Shown here: one piece after another, positions 59,601 through 64,000 of the stretch | Numbering within the stretch: the stretch's first letter is position 1 | Layout: the number at the start of each line of letters is the position of its first letter | NCBI GenBank assembly: GCA_016858145.1 | Contig: JAEHOE010000053.1 | Location: 310,001-374,000, forward strand | Length of the DNA stretch: 64,000 nt | From: Edaphochlamys debaryana | Taxonomy: Eukaryota; Chlorophyta; Chlorophyceae; Chlamydomonadales | Direction: 5' to 3' | Position numbers and translations under genes: made by a program | Notes under the pieces: generated by a model | What the model saw: only the letters and a program-made list of their open reading frames with translations | Databases searched by the model: none | Told to the model about the DNA's origin: nothing

Positions 59601-62600
59601 GTAGGCCGCATGCTGCGGGTTGCCCTTGCCTCGGTTGTTGTCCTTGGGCTTGGCGTAGTCCTGCCTGCGGGGGCGGTCGCCCTGCGGCTGCTGCTGGCGC
59701 GGCGCCGAGAGCAGCGCCGCGTACTCCGGCTTCTTGCGGACCAGCTCCGCCCAGGCGTTGTCCATGTTGATGGACTTGGGGTGGCCGGGCAGCGCCGTCA
59801 GGTTGCCGGCCTTGACGTTGGCCGTGCAGAAGTCCACCGAGTGGTGCTTGGCGCTGCAGAAGGAGCAGTCGCCCGTGGAGCCGGTGGCGGGGCCGGGCTC
59901 CGCCTTGGGCCAGCGGGGCTTGCTGCCGCCGCTCGACTGCTGCTGCTGCTGGCGCCCGCCCGCCTGGCCGCCGTAGCCCTTGCCGTGGTCCTGGCGACCG
60001 GAGTGCGTGGCCAGAGCCGAGACGCTGTTGGCCATGCGCTCGATCTGCGACGAGAGGCGGGCGATGTCGGCCGAGCCCACGCCGGGGGCGCTGGTGCTCT
60101 CGGAGACGGGGCCAGCGGACGTGGCGAACGCCTTGACCTTCTTGGGGTCCTTGACCTTGCTGTCGGCCACCTCCTGCTCGATCCGGAAGGCACTGTAGAT
60201 CTCGTGGCAGCGGACTATGGCCTTGGCGAGGTCCCAGGCGGTGGGGTCGCTGTCCTCCTTGCCCAGGTAGCTGACCTTGATGGTGTCGTTCATGAAGCTG
60301 GCCTTGACCCAGTGCGACCCCATGACGGGCCGGAGCCAGCGCTCGGTGCGGACGCGTCTCGAGATGCTGGCCTCGCTGATGGGCCTGACGATGGAGAGGA
60401 AGCGAGCGCCCGCCGTCATGGGGTCCTCGAGGGGCTCGACGCCGAAGATGTCGTAGCTCTTCTTGGACGTGGGGTCCTCGCGGCCGAACTTCTTGGCCAG
60501 GGCCTCCAGCAGGTACTCGCAGGCGTCGAGCTTGAGGTCAGGGATCTTGGCCTGGCCCTTGTACTCGGGGGGATTGGCGTCGCCGGCGTGGAGCAGGGTC
60601 CACTTGTCCTTGTGCTCGGCCAGGGCCTCGGCGCCCTCGGTCGCGCACCAGCCTTGCACGACCAGGTTGAGGTTGTTGCCCCCATCCTTGGTGAGTCCCC
60701 CGGCCATGCCGGCGAGGATGAGCTCGGCAATCAGGGCCTTGTTGTCGCCTCGGTCGCTCATGGCCCACTGCTTGACGAACAGGCGAGCAGACTGCAGGAA
60801 GGCGGGAAGGGAAGTGGGCTTAGCATCGAAGCTGGGGCAGTTGCGGTCGCCCATGTCTTCGTCTTCACTCCTCCTGGGCGGAGCCCGGGGAGCTGGCTGA
60901 GCAGCAGGTGCCGGCGCAGGCAGCGCCGGGGCGGGAGGAGGCTGCTCCCCGTCGCCCTCCTCAGCAGGTGCTAAGTCTAGAGCCCCCGCAGCCGCAGGCT
61001 GGGGAGGCTGTGCTTGATCGGCCGGGGCGGGGCCCGGGCCGAGATCTTGCTGCTCACCAGGCGCGTCAGGCGGTGCCGGCAGGCGATGCCCGAGCTCCTC
61101 GGCGAGTGCAGGTAGAGCCCCCGCAGCCGAGGGCTGCGGGGCTGGCGGAGAGGGAACGCGGGCGGGGCCCGGTCCCGAAGACGCTCCAGCAGCGCTGCCA
61201 CCGGAGTTGGAGCCAGAAGGACCTGCAACGTCGTTGCGGGTTGGCTCAGTCGCGAGGTCAGCCGAAGGCGCGCGACGATGTTGAGGCTCACCGGAGCCTC
61301 CGGAGTTCGACGGCCCAGCACCGGCGGAGCCGGTGGGGTCTTGCTCAAATAGCGGGTTGCCGCGAAGAGCAGTTGTAGCCGCTCGCGGGTCAGCGAGGCC
61401 TCGTCCGCGAGTTGGGCTTGCAGGTGCCGAGCGTATGGGAGTACCTGCGTTTCGGGCGTTCAGCAGCGCAGCCAAACGATCAATAGGGAGGTTAGCCTCC
61501 TGCTCCTCTTGCCTACGGAGCTTGCGCGCCGCAGCTCGACTCGCGGTCGTGGACACAGGCGTGAGCTGAGGAATCGGCAGAGGCGCGGCCGCGGGCCCAC
61601 GCCTGTCAGCACCAGACGCAGTCTGTTGCTTAGACTTCCTAGAAGACTCCTTGGAAGCCAGATCGCAGCGCGGGCGGAGCCCGGAGCGATCGAGTCTGGA
61701 AGTCCGTAGCGCGCGGCGCCAGCGGACGAAAGAGAAGTCGGAAGCAAATCGGCGAGCAAAGACGCAGGCGGTGCCTGGGCTCACTTCTAGGACCAGCGCT
61801 GAGGCTCAGCGACTGGGTTGAGCGAAGGCTCCTCGGGAAGTCGTCGGATGGCACAGAGACCGCGCCGCAGGCACTAGAGGCAGCAGAGCAGCAACACTCT
61901 AGTAGTTACAGTCACAGCAGAGTAGATCCGCCGCAAGTAGTAGTAGCAGCAGTGCTTCCGACTTGCTGGTCGGAAGCTGGGCGTTCGCCTAAGTCCCCCC
62001 GATCGGAAGGGCTCATTGCCGTACCTCAGGTGCTCATGCCACGTGTCCCACGAGGCAAACCCTGGTGTCACAACCCTAGTCACGACCCTAGACGTACCCT
62101 CCAGCACAAACCAGCAGACCGACCACAAACCTCCAGCATCCTACCTCAACTCCCAACCGGCAACCATACTGTGACAGCGACGGTACTGTGCTCTGTCACA
62201 CTGACCTCAGCTTCTGGCATCGGGCACCCGTTGTCCCGCAGCCAGTCGAGCGCGGCCTCGCAGCCAGCCTTGATGGCAGCCTCCCACAGGTCAGGGTGCA
62301 GCTCCGCGCCCCAGCCTGAATGGTCGCAAGAAGGGCAGGAGGCGGACAGGTTTGCAGAGCTCCGGCACGGATGCCTTCCTCAATACCAATTCGACTGCTG
62401 TGCGAAGCTAGTGAGGTCGTACTGGCCCCCTTCTGGCCCCACGTGATGACCCCCGCCAGACCTCCTAGAACGGCTTCCCTGCCATTGCCTGGACCTACAT
62501 CTGCCGCCCCCAACCCACGCACCCTTGATCCACGCCATCAGCTGCACGCTCCCACAGGCCGCCGCCTGCTCCAGGAGCCCCGGGTAGTCAGCCGGCGCCA

Positions 62601-63765
62601 TTCCCGGTGGGGGCTGCGCGGGGAAGCGCTCGACCACCCACGCGACCCCCTTGCGGTCGCCCCGTTGGGCGGCGTGGAGGGCCGTGGGGAAGTAGTCCAC
62701 GGGGCAGCCTGCCTCCATGAGACCGGGCAGGACGTCACGGAGGGACTGTAGTGCGTGGGCCTCGCCCTCCAGCTTGACCGTGACGGGTCGCCCCGGCAGC
62801 GGTGCTCCCTGCTCGCGAAGCCAGCTGAAGGCCTCGAGATTACCCGAGGCCGCGGCGGCGCTGACAACGCCGCTGTGGGTCACCGGGTAGCCCCTCTGCT
62901 GCAGCCACTGCAGGTGCGAGACCGCCTCGGCGCCCGGGCACCGGGCAGCGGCCTCGCAGACCGCGGCGGAGCAGGGTGGGGCGGATGCCGTCTCGGCTAG
63001 GTACACCAGCTTGTCTTGCCAGTCTGGGGTTGGGCTGCCAGCCGCTTGGGCGTGGAGTGCTGCTTTAGCGTCCGCCTCCCACAAGCAAGCAACCGCACTC
63101 GAGCACATGTAATGCAGGGTCTCTTGACCGCAAGCGCGTGCCACTGACAGCAGCAAGTGCCTTGTTTTCTCCGGTGGTGGGTACCGCCAGCTGGAATCCT
63201 GCGCCCACTTCTGGTAGAACTTGTCCATCAACTCCACGTGACCGCCGGACGCGGCAGCCACCACTGCGGCCTCCATAGAGGTCAGCGACGCTCCCCGGCC
63301 CAGGAACCACTCGCACACCTCCCTCTGACCGCCGAAAGCCGCCCCCACGAGGCCTCTCTGCTCGGGGCAGCCCATCTCGACCAGCCGCTGGCAGCAGGCC
63401 AGCTGCCCCGCCCGCGCCGCGGCGGCAATGGTCACGGCACCCAGGAAGCAGCCCGCTGCCTCCGCCACCCGCTCCAGCATTTCGATATCGCCGACAGCAG
63501 CGGTGACGCTTAGAAAATGCTGCCGCTGCGACAGCGTCAGCTCGCTGCGGGCTACCGCAAGGGCAGCGATGCAGTCCTCGCCGGACATCCCCTCCGCGAC
63601 ATTGACCACGTCATAGTGGTCCAGATACTGCGACAGACTCTTGCTGACCAGTCTGAGCTCCAAGCATACAAAGGGTGGAGGCAGGAAGGAGGCGATCCTC
63701 GCGACGATGAGCGGATGGTCCAAGACGCTAGAAACAAGGCTCTTTTTCTTGCGTAGCTCTCCCAT
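47647..63765 (-). CDS. F-box-like / ankyrin-repeat protein (557 aa), intron 2 carries a 14.1 kb LTR retrotransposon
   Basis: Exons: 62523-63765, 62206-62315, 47647-47967, joining in phases 1 and 0 (1674 nt). The N-terminus has an F-box-like segment (HPLIVARIASFLPP...LRLVSKSLSQ). It is followed by a run of degenerate ankyrin-type helices of the Chlamydomonas/amoebal kind (AARAGQLACCQRLVEMGCP, GNLEAFSWLREQGAPLP, ACGSVQLMAWIKG). Exon 2 continues with AIKAGCEAALDWLRDNGCP, and exon 3 resumes the same repeat (VIDACDVSTLRTLLRLGFP) before a basic patch (DRKKRKRARP). F-box/ankyrin proteins usually act as substrate receptors of SCF ubiquitin ligases; that role is inferred. The intron donor is GTCAGTG at 62205-62199 and the acceptor is CCACAG before 47967. 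The retrotransposon fills all but about 140 nt of the intron. Whether it is spliced out cannot be told from sequence, but both splice sites and the coding phase are intact. Confidence 0.82.
48078..48106. repeat. 29-bp direct repeat, outer copy
   Basis: A 29-bp sequence starting TGTCAGGACACAC overlaps the outer five bases of the 3' LTR and extends into host intron. An exact second copy lies inside the element at 48559-48587. Confidence 0.9.
48102..48556 (-). repeat. 3' LTR (455 bp)
   Basis: Second LTR copy. A purine run (minus-strand G-run, about 48607-48616), the likely polypurine tract, lies about 50 bp inside it, further than usual. It is flanked by a 29-bp direct repeat on both sides. Confidence 0.92.
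48559..48587. repeat. 29-bp direct repeat, inner copy
   Basis: Exact copy of 48078-48106, placed 2 bp inside the inner edge of the 3' LTR. The period is 481 bp, so an LTR plus flank unit appears partly duplicated here. No such copy is next to the 5' LTR. Confidence 0.9.
48607..48617 (-). other. Candidate polypurine tract
   Basis: A minus-strand G-run followed by AG lies between the integrase stop (48806) and the 3' LTR. It would prime plus-strand DNA synthesis. It sits about 50 bp from the LTR rather than directly beside it. Confidence 0.45.
48806..51988 (-). CDS. Retrotransposon integrase with PHD finger and C-terminal methyltransferase-like domain (1060 aa)
   Basis: The first 250 aa finish the methyltransferase-like segment and a linker. 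An H2C2 zinc-binding domain (HHRLGHWG...CPLC, residues about 313-349) precedes the DDE core. The core acidic residues are in WHVDLAGPL (about 380), VVTDGGTEFQG (about 440) and NGAAERVVQ (about 475), all intact. A GPY/F-like region (FNVGDYVYVILRNQN) follows. Residues about 682-728 form a C4HC3 PHD finger (CEIC...MCDGCGTGWHLYC...WTCPDC). The last 160 aa contain VILDPCAGDETLANALRARGY and IISAPHPELLPFWLPLA, a Rossmann-methyltransferase-like pattern with an altered second motif. The integrase frame is fully open. The true N-terminus is fused to the upstream frame through a frameshift. Confidence 0.88.
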   Translation of the reverse strand: MAGSKSCNPDSRPASCWSFGTCLTLDTAAMGRAQHSLRAFCTNLAAPEHLRKVATSGAWSPSNLSAAAAVPSRRLPLCEAPLSEPYSACDVPGRPVTVFPPGNLATIQLASTASAVPSPLLPEEIAALTGLEPASLLERRNDGTLAVPSAIDALQQGLQTPAAARIFLCAQALQRAFVTPHHMARMPPQQAPPAAPLGGGREIENNTAVQPAALVTTALQHHQSNEHWTSALVSAVADAQESRYCDPWEDKQLLHYLAQGTCPAGIVGEAARRVARRAINYRFDDRSNRLYRRMPNSTMREVPPPERRQAIIQEAHHRLGHWGARRTLCLVQNGYWWQGMSRDVEYVVQRCPLCDRANTVGNVTPPGLHPLPIRGPFFRWHVDLAGPLTRTSSGYEYVMVCVEAWTKHVEMIPLRSKGSEEVANAFLANVLARFSAPAEVVTDGGTEFQGAFAALLEQCFIDHRHTSPNHPQANGAAERVVQVCKCSLRKYCAQYASAERWDEYLPWVLMGYRCSPQKSTGKSPFELMYGAPPAVPLGAAELWAEAIDPDADPQRADQLVMLRSHNVQQAAPFNGQNLLTAQWRDRHNYARVRAGGYKPRFTKFNVGDYVYVILRNQNNTLQLPVRDTVLRIVAVSPEGVAELMGRDGTICKEHVSNLAPCHLQDLDPIVDPRIAVPPLDLPCEICAFPGDESKMVMCDGCGTGWHLYCLRPPLQRVPRGTWTCPDCHARGVTPATIDQLPAPLPREAPQPQIFPSAQARRRLNEAKALEGTPCSRKVRDPATNTFVNRRGTLHYKSDEPHSRPIEARYTDGTTERLTLRAAKACAQPSTTALVTAAGAPPLVLPDTWDLSSPSARAAALLQLRSVPGLASSLPESFPTGTHPAPAEEALNLLLDHLDASRSPVILDPCAGDETLANALRARGYSVCANGGRATEAPGWPRLDPLQPGTYRRLATPGKSWLIISAPHPELLPFWLPLAVAMVPLVVAFTPRRMLTAPPDAWAALLNTFTEDERLAIITGDTCGYVNGKPGAWLLVFRDATMRAQLMRGIGKGRAGHWVHA
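51801..52913 (-). pseudogene. RNase H C-terminus plus degenerate cytosine-C5-methyltransferase-like segment
   Basis: In frame with RT. It starts with LMENQNLVGQYARWALLMQE and VAHRPGQLHYNADTLSR, the RNase H end. A TGA at 52434-52436 interrupts it. The following part reads VVVECGTSAATGLEACLRAGW...VRRYHTLGA and SGQQWLVLGN, resembling the first SAM-binding motif and early strands of a DNA cytosine-C5 methyltransferase fold. Near 51950-51990 the similarity passes into another frame, with CLTLDTAAMGRAQHSLRAF and CTNLAAPEHL at the start of the next ORF. The catalytic Pro-Cys motif and ENV motif were not found, so the domain looks inactive. Assignment is by pattern memory only. Confidence 0.6.
52914..54053 (-). 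pseudogene. Retrotransposon reverse transcriptase and RNase H segment
   Basis: In the same frame as the gag-protease ORF, directly after its TGA, and ended by a TAG at 52914-52916. RT motifs include YCVDARHINAASV, KCDCRAAFNQLPLAEEDRDK, YKRLMYGAVNATAAWQRVL and the catalytic YLFVDDAAV (the two Asp are intact). The Gypsy thumb motif IEFLGHMVSADGL and QALLGLCNYYRCYIPRFA follow. RNase H begins at LILHTDFSNVGISAVLGQ and includes YKGEMLAACWAMKMLRPYL and TDHAPLL. The TAG sits where this family usually has Trp. Read continuously with its neighbours this is one pol frame broken by stops. Confidence 0.9.
54054..61784 (-). CDS. Retrotransposon gag-protease polyprotein ORF (2576 aa)
   Basis: Single open frame from the 5' LTR to a TGA at 54054-54056. 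The N-terminal 300 aa are Pro/Ala/Ser-rich. Residues about 330-560 have a helical capsid-like character (AFLQSARLFVKQWAMSD; DPTAWDLAKAIVRCHEIYSAF). A canonical CX2CX4HX4C zinc knuckle (CSFCSAKHHSVDFC) is near residues 640-653. A Tyr/Gly/Ser-rich region (GYGYGYSTPPPSS) and an Arg/Ser/Glu-rich stretch follow. Near residue 1880, LQDTAVTTAG followed by IVFGRPFLSLL looks like a retropepsin, with DTA where DTG/DSG is usual. Glu-Pro-Lys repeats follow at about 55660-55720. A membrane-helix-like segment (FAFAIVMLVFLGCW) lies near residue 2355. The frame ends with the start of the RT linker (LELKHNNPIFEAPR). Host codon bias is preserved. Confidence 0.85.
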   Translation of the reverse strand: MSPGTACVFARRFASDFSFVRWRRALRTSRLDRSGLRPRCDLASKESSRKSKQQTASGADRRGPAAAPLPIPQLTPVSTTASRAAARKLRRQEEQEANLPIDRLAALLNARNAGTPIRSAPASPTRGRGLADPRAATTALRGNPLFEQDPTGSAGAGPSNSGGSGEPQHRRAPSADLATEPTRNDVAGPSGSNSGGSAAGASSGPGPARVPSPPAPQPSAAGALPALAEELGHRLPAPPDAPGEQQDLGPGPAPADQAQPPQPAAAGALDLAPAEEGDGEQPPPAPALPAPAPAAQPAPRAPPRRSEDEDMGDRNCPSFDAKPTSLPAFLQSARLFVKQWAMSDRGDNKALIAELILAGMAGGLTKDGGNNLNLVVQGWCATEGAEALAEHKDKWTLLHAGDANPPEYKGQAKIPDLKLDACEYLLEALAKKFGREDPTSKKSYDIFGVEPLEDPMTAGARFLSIVRPISEASISRRVRTERWLRPVMGSHWVKASFMNDTIKVSYLGKEDSDPTAWDLAKAIVRCHEIYSAFRIEQEVADSKVKDPKKVKAFATSAGPVSESTSAPGVGSADIARLSSQIERMANSVSALATHSGRQDHGKGYGGQAGGRQQQQQSSGGSKPRWPKAEPGPATGSTGDCSFCSAKHHSVDFCTANVKAGNLTALPGHPKSINMDNAWAELVRKKPEYAALLSAPRQQQPQGDRPRRQDYAKPKDNNRGKGNPQHAAYAAEASPYLQSQAPPAALHYGQGPASYGYGYGYSTPPPSSYGHSYSYGQGPQAPPAGAFTSSASFRAPAAPPPGVPPPPSWPMGYGAPPFSHPPPSSYAPSSASALHTDVLSVAQHPYNGTFVTYVEYGTPGAALATSASVSQLGGGMSACNSVGSFASKETGPAASPTGPPTPIQGQTVWPPQASSAAAFNTTKEPMPASFQQLPPGPLPSSMRLPPVEQVSFSHMKDGSSNVCFGPMAPGKTAAALEILGKMMAELLDLLKTPEVAPEASALACSSTATTAGSKVEEIKRYLKSELAGSLHYVDNSDPKRGAGLLKADGTLIFPPGIGPDTMCNTVGLMVQSLYESLGVKLEPCNASVKSLRQSSRPLGIARVWNVITPGTASELRVCGDFLVVPDDWAAGLFTMLWGGPLFHQCGMLYDYYPRPHLRFRSGLHQGDETINGHVALVPAPPELEKVAASLRACYATALLPSEPSPPPVDGAEARLKTVSVHIPTVRFDPSDCARPLASALGLSDRRIRIWDWSPADGASVAFATSLDTAEELDEEEMLVYEDEELAEADARGELSGPQLEEVEPHHTQAPTSAASAPPKGGPEIQALATHDHPRRPASSRDEGHQSSRGRSRSRDRGAESRGRDHERERSGDRQPRRGGSGGAGGRRPSGSPQRSRSRSPGTPGRLSGSRRPCTLCSCLREATKLQAYRDLAVFPGHENYRGAGPRLGNPLRYPPWSRHSQDYCLLHALLGGPTLLRWTPELQDSLGSLDIKGFFQPINEVDLQPWPEDLPALPLAKAYDRGDKQLRLECRWTEEVLARMGPDLDRPNVSVYRQSERHVHSSTYFIGAYIDWCRKLRDWLAFKGQTISWREQRPLPAPQPAPPPPPRKERSRPSEAPPAAAAGPSTSAAPQRDAAAAGPSGSAQVRNQEALEAGAQAPPAVPSPKRQATATPATRAPPAALEVAASADQGPRPAGAKPVPTAPVLTAALASRYPYLPPPLPAPAVRDALVPPLPAEQPGSDPQALPASQQAYMWRRASAIMVGDVIFGEGCADTYQRYTEREAAVALPRPPPPVCVLASACYHGSSLTDDVTPMDRNDLCTGLLFGDNERSRWESQGLPKIEITCAGFDITSASYSVDMGLTGACCLMLQDLFNGIPVAVLQDTAVTTAGLYHEDEVIKVFGARGVKKSCYSTKRTARDVRIFINGTLGRDGAPNEPAAIMVQVPVAPVLPVEDLPYGIVFGRPFLSLLRANISVRTSGDEYWLSYPVDDTASWRTRLWLCNRYTDNAIRFCALAAAPASSRGGVESEPESKPEPESKPEPESRLSSSAKLLEPAPPLAAKPGDEQPDSASGNSGPGPAGERDGKALPDSRYCATPRQLPFRVKANTPAKRSINGPGAAGLSPAAEPLEAGESPAPGAAGAESRTKGSCFLPGCGLIDHDVYGVSFARALHLLCDLGARTIAYGATTFSIWVPLPHCPRAIARLIAASPVYGPVQPYDTFGADTTDAEDEDWHSTSSEEESDDDAELDEQLDDWMEHVQWRLGCMILRRVTRSINRKLARQARRELRRQEELRAQALTAMEQARRQYLSLVKLQFLQQRAERWAAAAGTKVSKRKYVPPDANTKSATPARWRLNNYKTFAFAIVMLVFLGCWRLSDAAPNCVPHPAYPQGGQWLAPSWAQLEQSPATTPLEQAVRRVQLRDPAPPVRRSPPQAPPAGSPSAETPLAEPPSTFVTGTAPANASSVERPAAPPTEPPDVAALGPSPANVTTPDSPANVTTPDGARAPPEDSTLVKQEAGYTLCISPDMTEAQRDGLRALFGKYDHLFARSLKDIGCYRGELGPVRLELKHNNPIFEAPR
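54293..54345 (-). repeat. 27-bp coding direct repeat in the gag-protease ORF
   Basis: Two copies of a unit containing GGAGTCGTCACATTCGCGGG (plus strand) encode SPANVTTPD twice, upstream of the RT linker. Confidence 0.85.
55655..55720 (-). repeat. 18-bp coding tandem repeat in the gag-protease ORF
   Basis: Three to four copies of a GGGCTTGGACTCGGGCTC-type unit (plus-strand reading) encode alternating (E/P)ESKPEPES on the minus strand. Confidence 0.85.
61744..62198 (-). repeat. 5' LTR (455 bp)
   Basis: Matches 48102-48556 along its whole length; I found one substitution by eye (61873 A versus 48231 G). It contains the presumed element promoter. A GGCGCC-containing sequence about 20 bp inside its inner edge is a weak primer-binding-site candidate. 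The gag reading frame is open from inside this LTR (ATG at 61784). Confidence 0.93.
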
Positions 63766-64000
63766 GACTTCTGGGTTGCAATGCAGGTCAGGGCTGGAGC
63801 ACAGGGCCTAGCGTGTCGCGAAGTGCACTGGGCGCGCGAAAGCTTTGAAACGAAGCTTGAACGCTTGTCAAGGTTTGGGAGCGGAGTAGAGTATGGACAA
63901 AAAGATTAAGAAAACGAGTATGGGACTCGGGTGACTGCCTTCCGAACCCATCCAGCACCTGTGATCCAGCAGCAGATCTCACGCCCGTCACCCACTCACA
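63766..64000 (-). promoter_or_regulatory. Upstream region of the ankyrin-repeat gene
   Basis: 235 bp upstream of the start codon at 63765, AT-richer than the genes (AAAAAGATTAAGAAAACG on the plus strand near 63898). It probably holds the 5' UTR and core promoter. No specific site was identified. Confidence 0.4.

Larger units (their letters stand above)
48102..62198 (-). mobile_element. Gypsy-type (Metaviridae-like) LTR retrotransposon, 14.1 kb, same strand as host gene
   Basis: Two 455-bp direct repeats bound the element. The internal domain order on the minus strand is gag, protease-like, RT, RNase H, methyltransferase-like segment, integrase, PHD finger, methyltransferase-like domain. Integrase after RT/RNase H places it with Gypsy rather than Copia elements. 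In sense orientation the LTRs begin TGACAGAGC. Their shared sequence ends GATTTGC. If the left LTR is extended to the next ...CCCA it gains the usual TG...CA ends, and the flanking pentamers would be CAGTG on the 5' side and TAGTG on the 3' side, an imperfect target duplication. The pol region has three in-frame stops and one frame change, so the copy is probably not autonomous as it stands. Confidence 0.95.

Noticed and set aside
59547..60974. 475-aa plus-strand frame inside the retrotransposon
   Set aside because: It is antisense to gag, which has the CCHC knuckle and capsid-like sequence; the reverse frame is Val/Gly/Leu-rich with no motif.

Overview
The window is nuclear DNA of a green alga, most likely a chlorophyte of the volvocine/Chlamydomonas type. 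The support is high GC, intron-dense genes with short phase-consistent GT-AG (some GC-AG) introns, strongly GC-rich third codon positions, alanine/glycine/proline-rich inserts inside conserved proteins, TGTAA poly(A)-type signals, and gene families typical of such algae. No bacterial operons, CRISPR arrays or convincing tRNA/rRNA genes were seen. Gene models below were built by hand from splice sites and reading phase.

Layout, left to right. (1) 238-3281, minus: secretory-pathway O-fucosyltransferase-like protein. (2) 3282-6365: repeats and no confident gene. (3) 6366-16528, minus: a large receptor-like protein kinase with signal peptide, ectodomain, one membrane helix and a kinase domain carrying two long inserts. 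(4) 16529-17085: a bidirectional promoter interval. (5) 17086-22559, plus: TPR-ankyrin-MYND protein, 566 aa. (6) 23563-24492, minus: truncated LINE. (7) 24759-28320, plus: LENG8/SAC3-family protein, 1013 aa. (8) 30640-42568, plus: 35-exon membrane-associated calcineurin-like metallophosphoesterase, 1871 aa. (9) 44029-46681, minus: PIG-U, a GPI-transamidase subunit, with a long insertion. (10) 47647-63765, minus: F-box-like/ankyrin-repeat protein whose second intron holds a 14.1 kb Gypsy-type LTR retrotransposon (48102-62198) on the same strand, starting 7 nt after the splice donor.

The retrotransposon is the most unusual object. Its LTRs look almost identical. Its polyprotein carries gag with a CCHC knuckle, a protease-like region, a predicted membrane helix, RT and RNase H, a degenerate cytosine-C5-methyltransferase-like segment, integrase, a PHD finger and a second Rossmann-methyltransferase-like domain. 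Despite the young LTRs, pol is split by three in-frame stops and one frame change. The host genes are functionally unrelated (glycosylation, signalling, RNA/scaffold, GPI anchoring); nothing suggests a gene cluster with a shared pathway.
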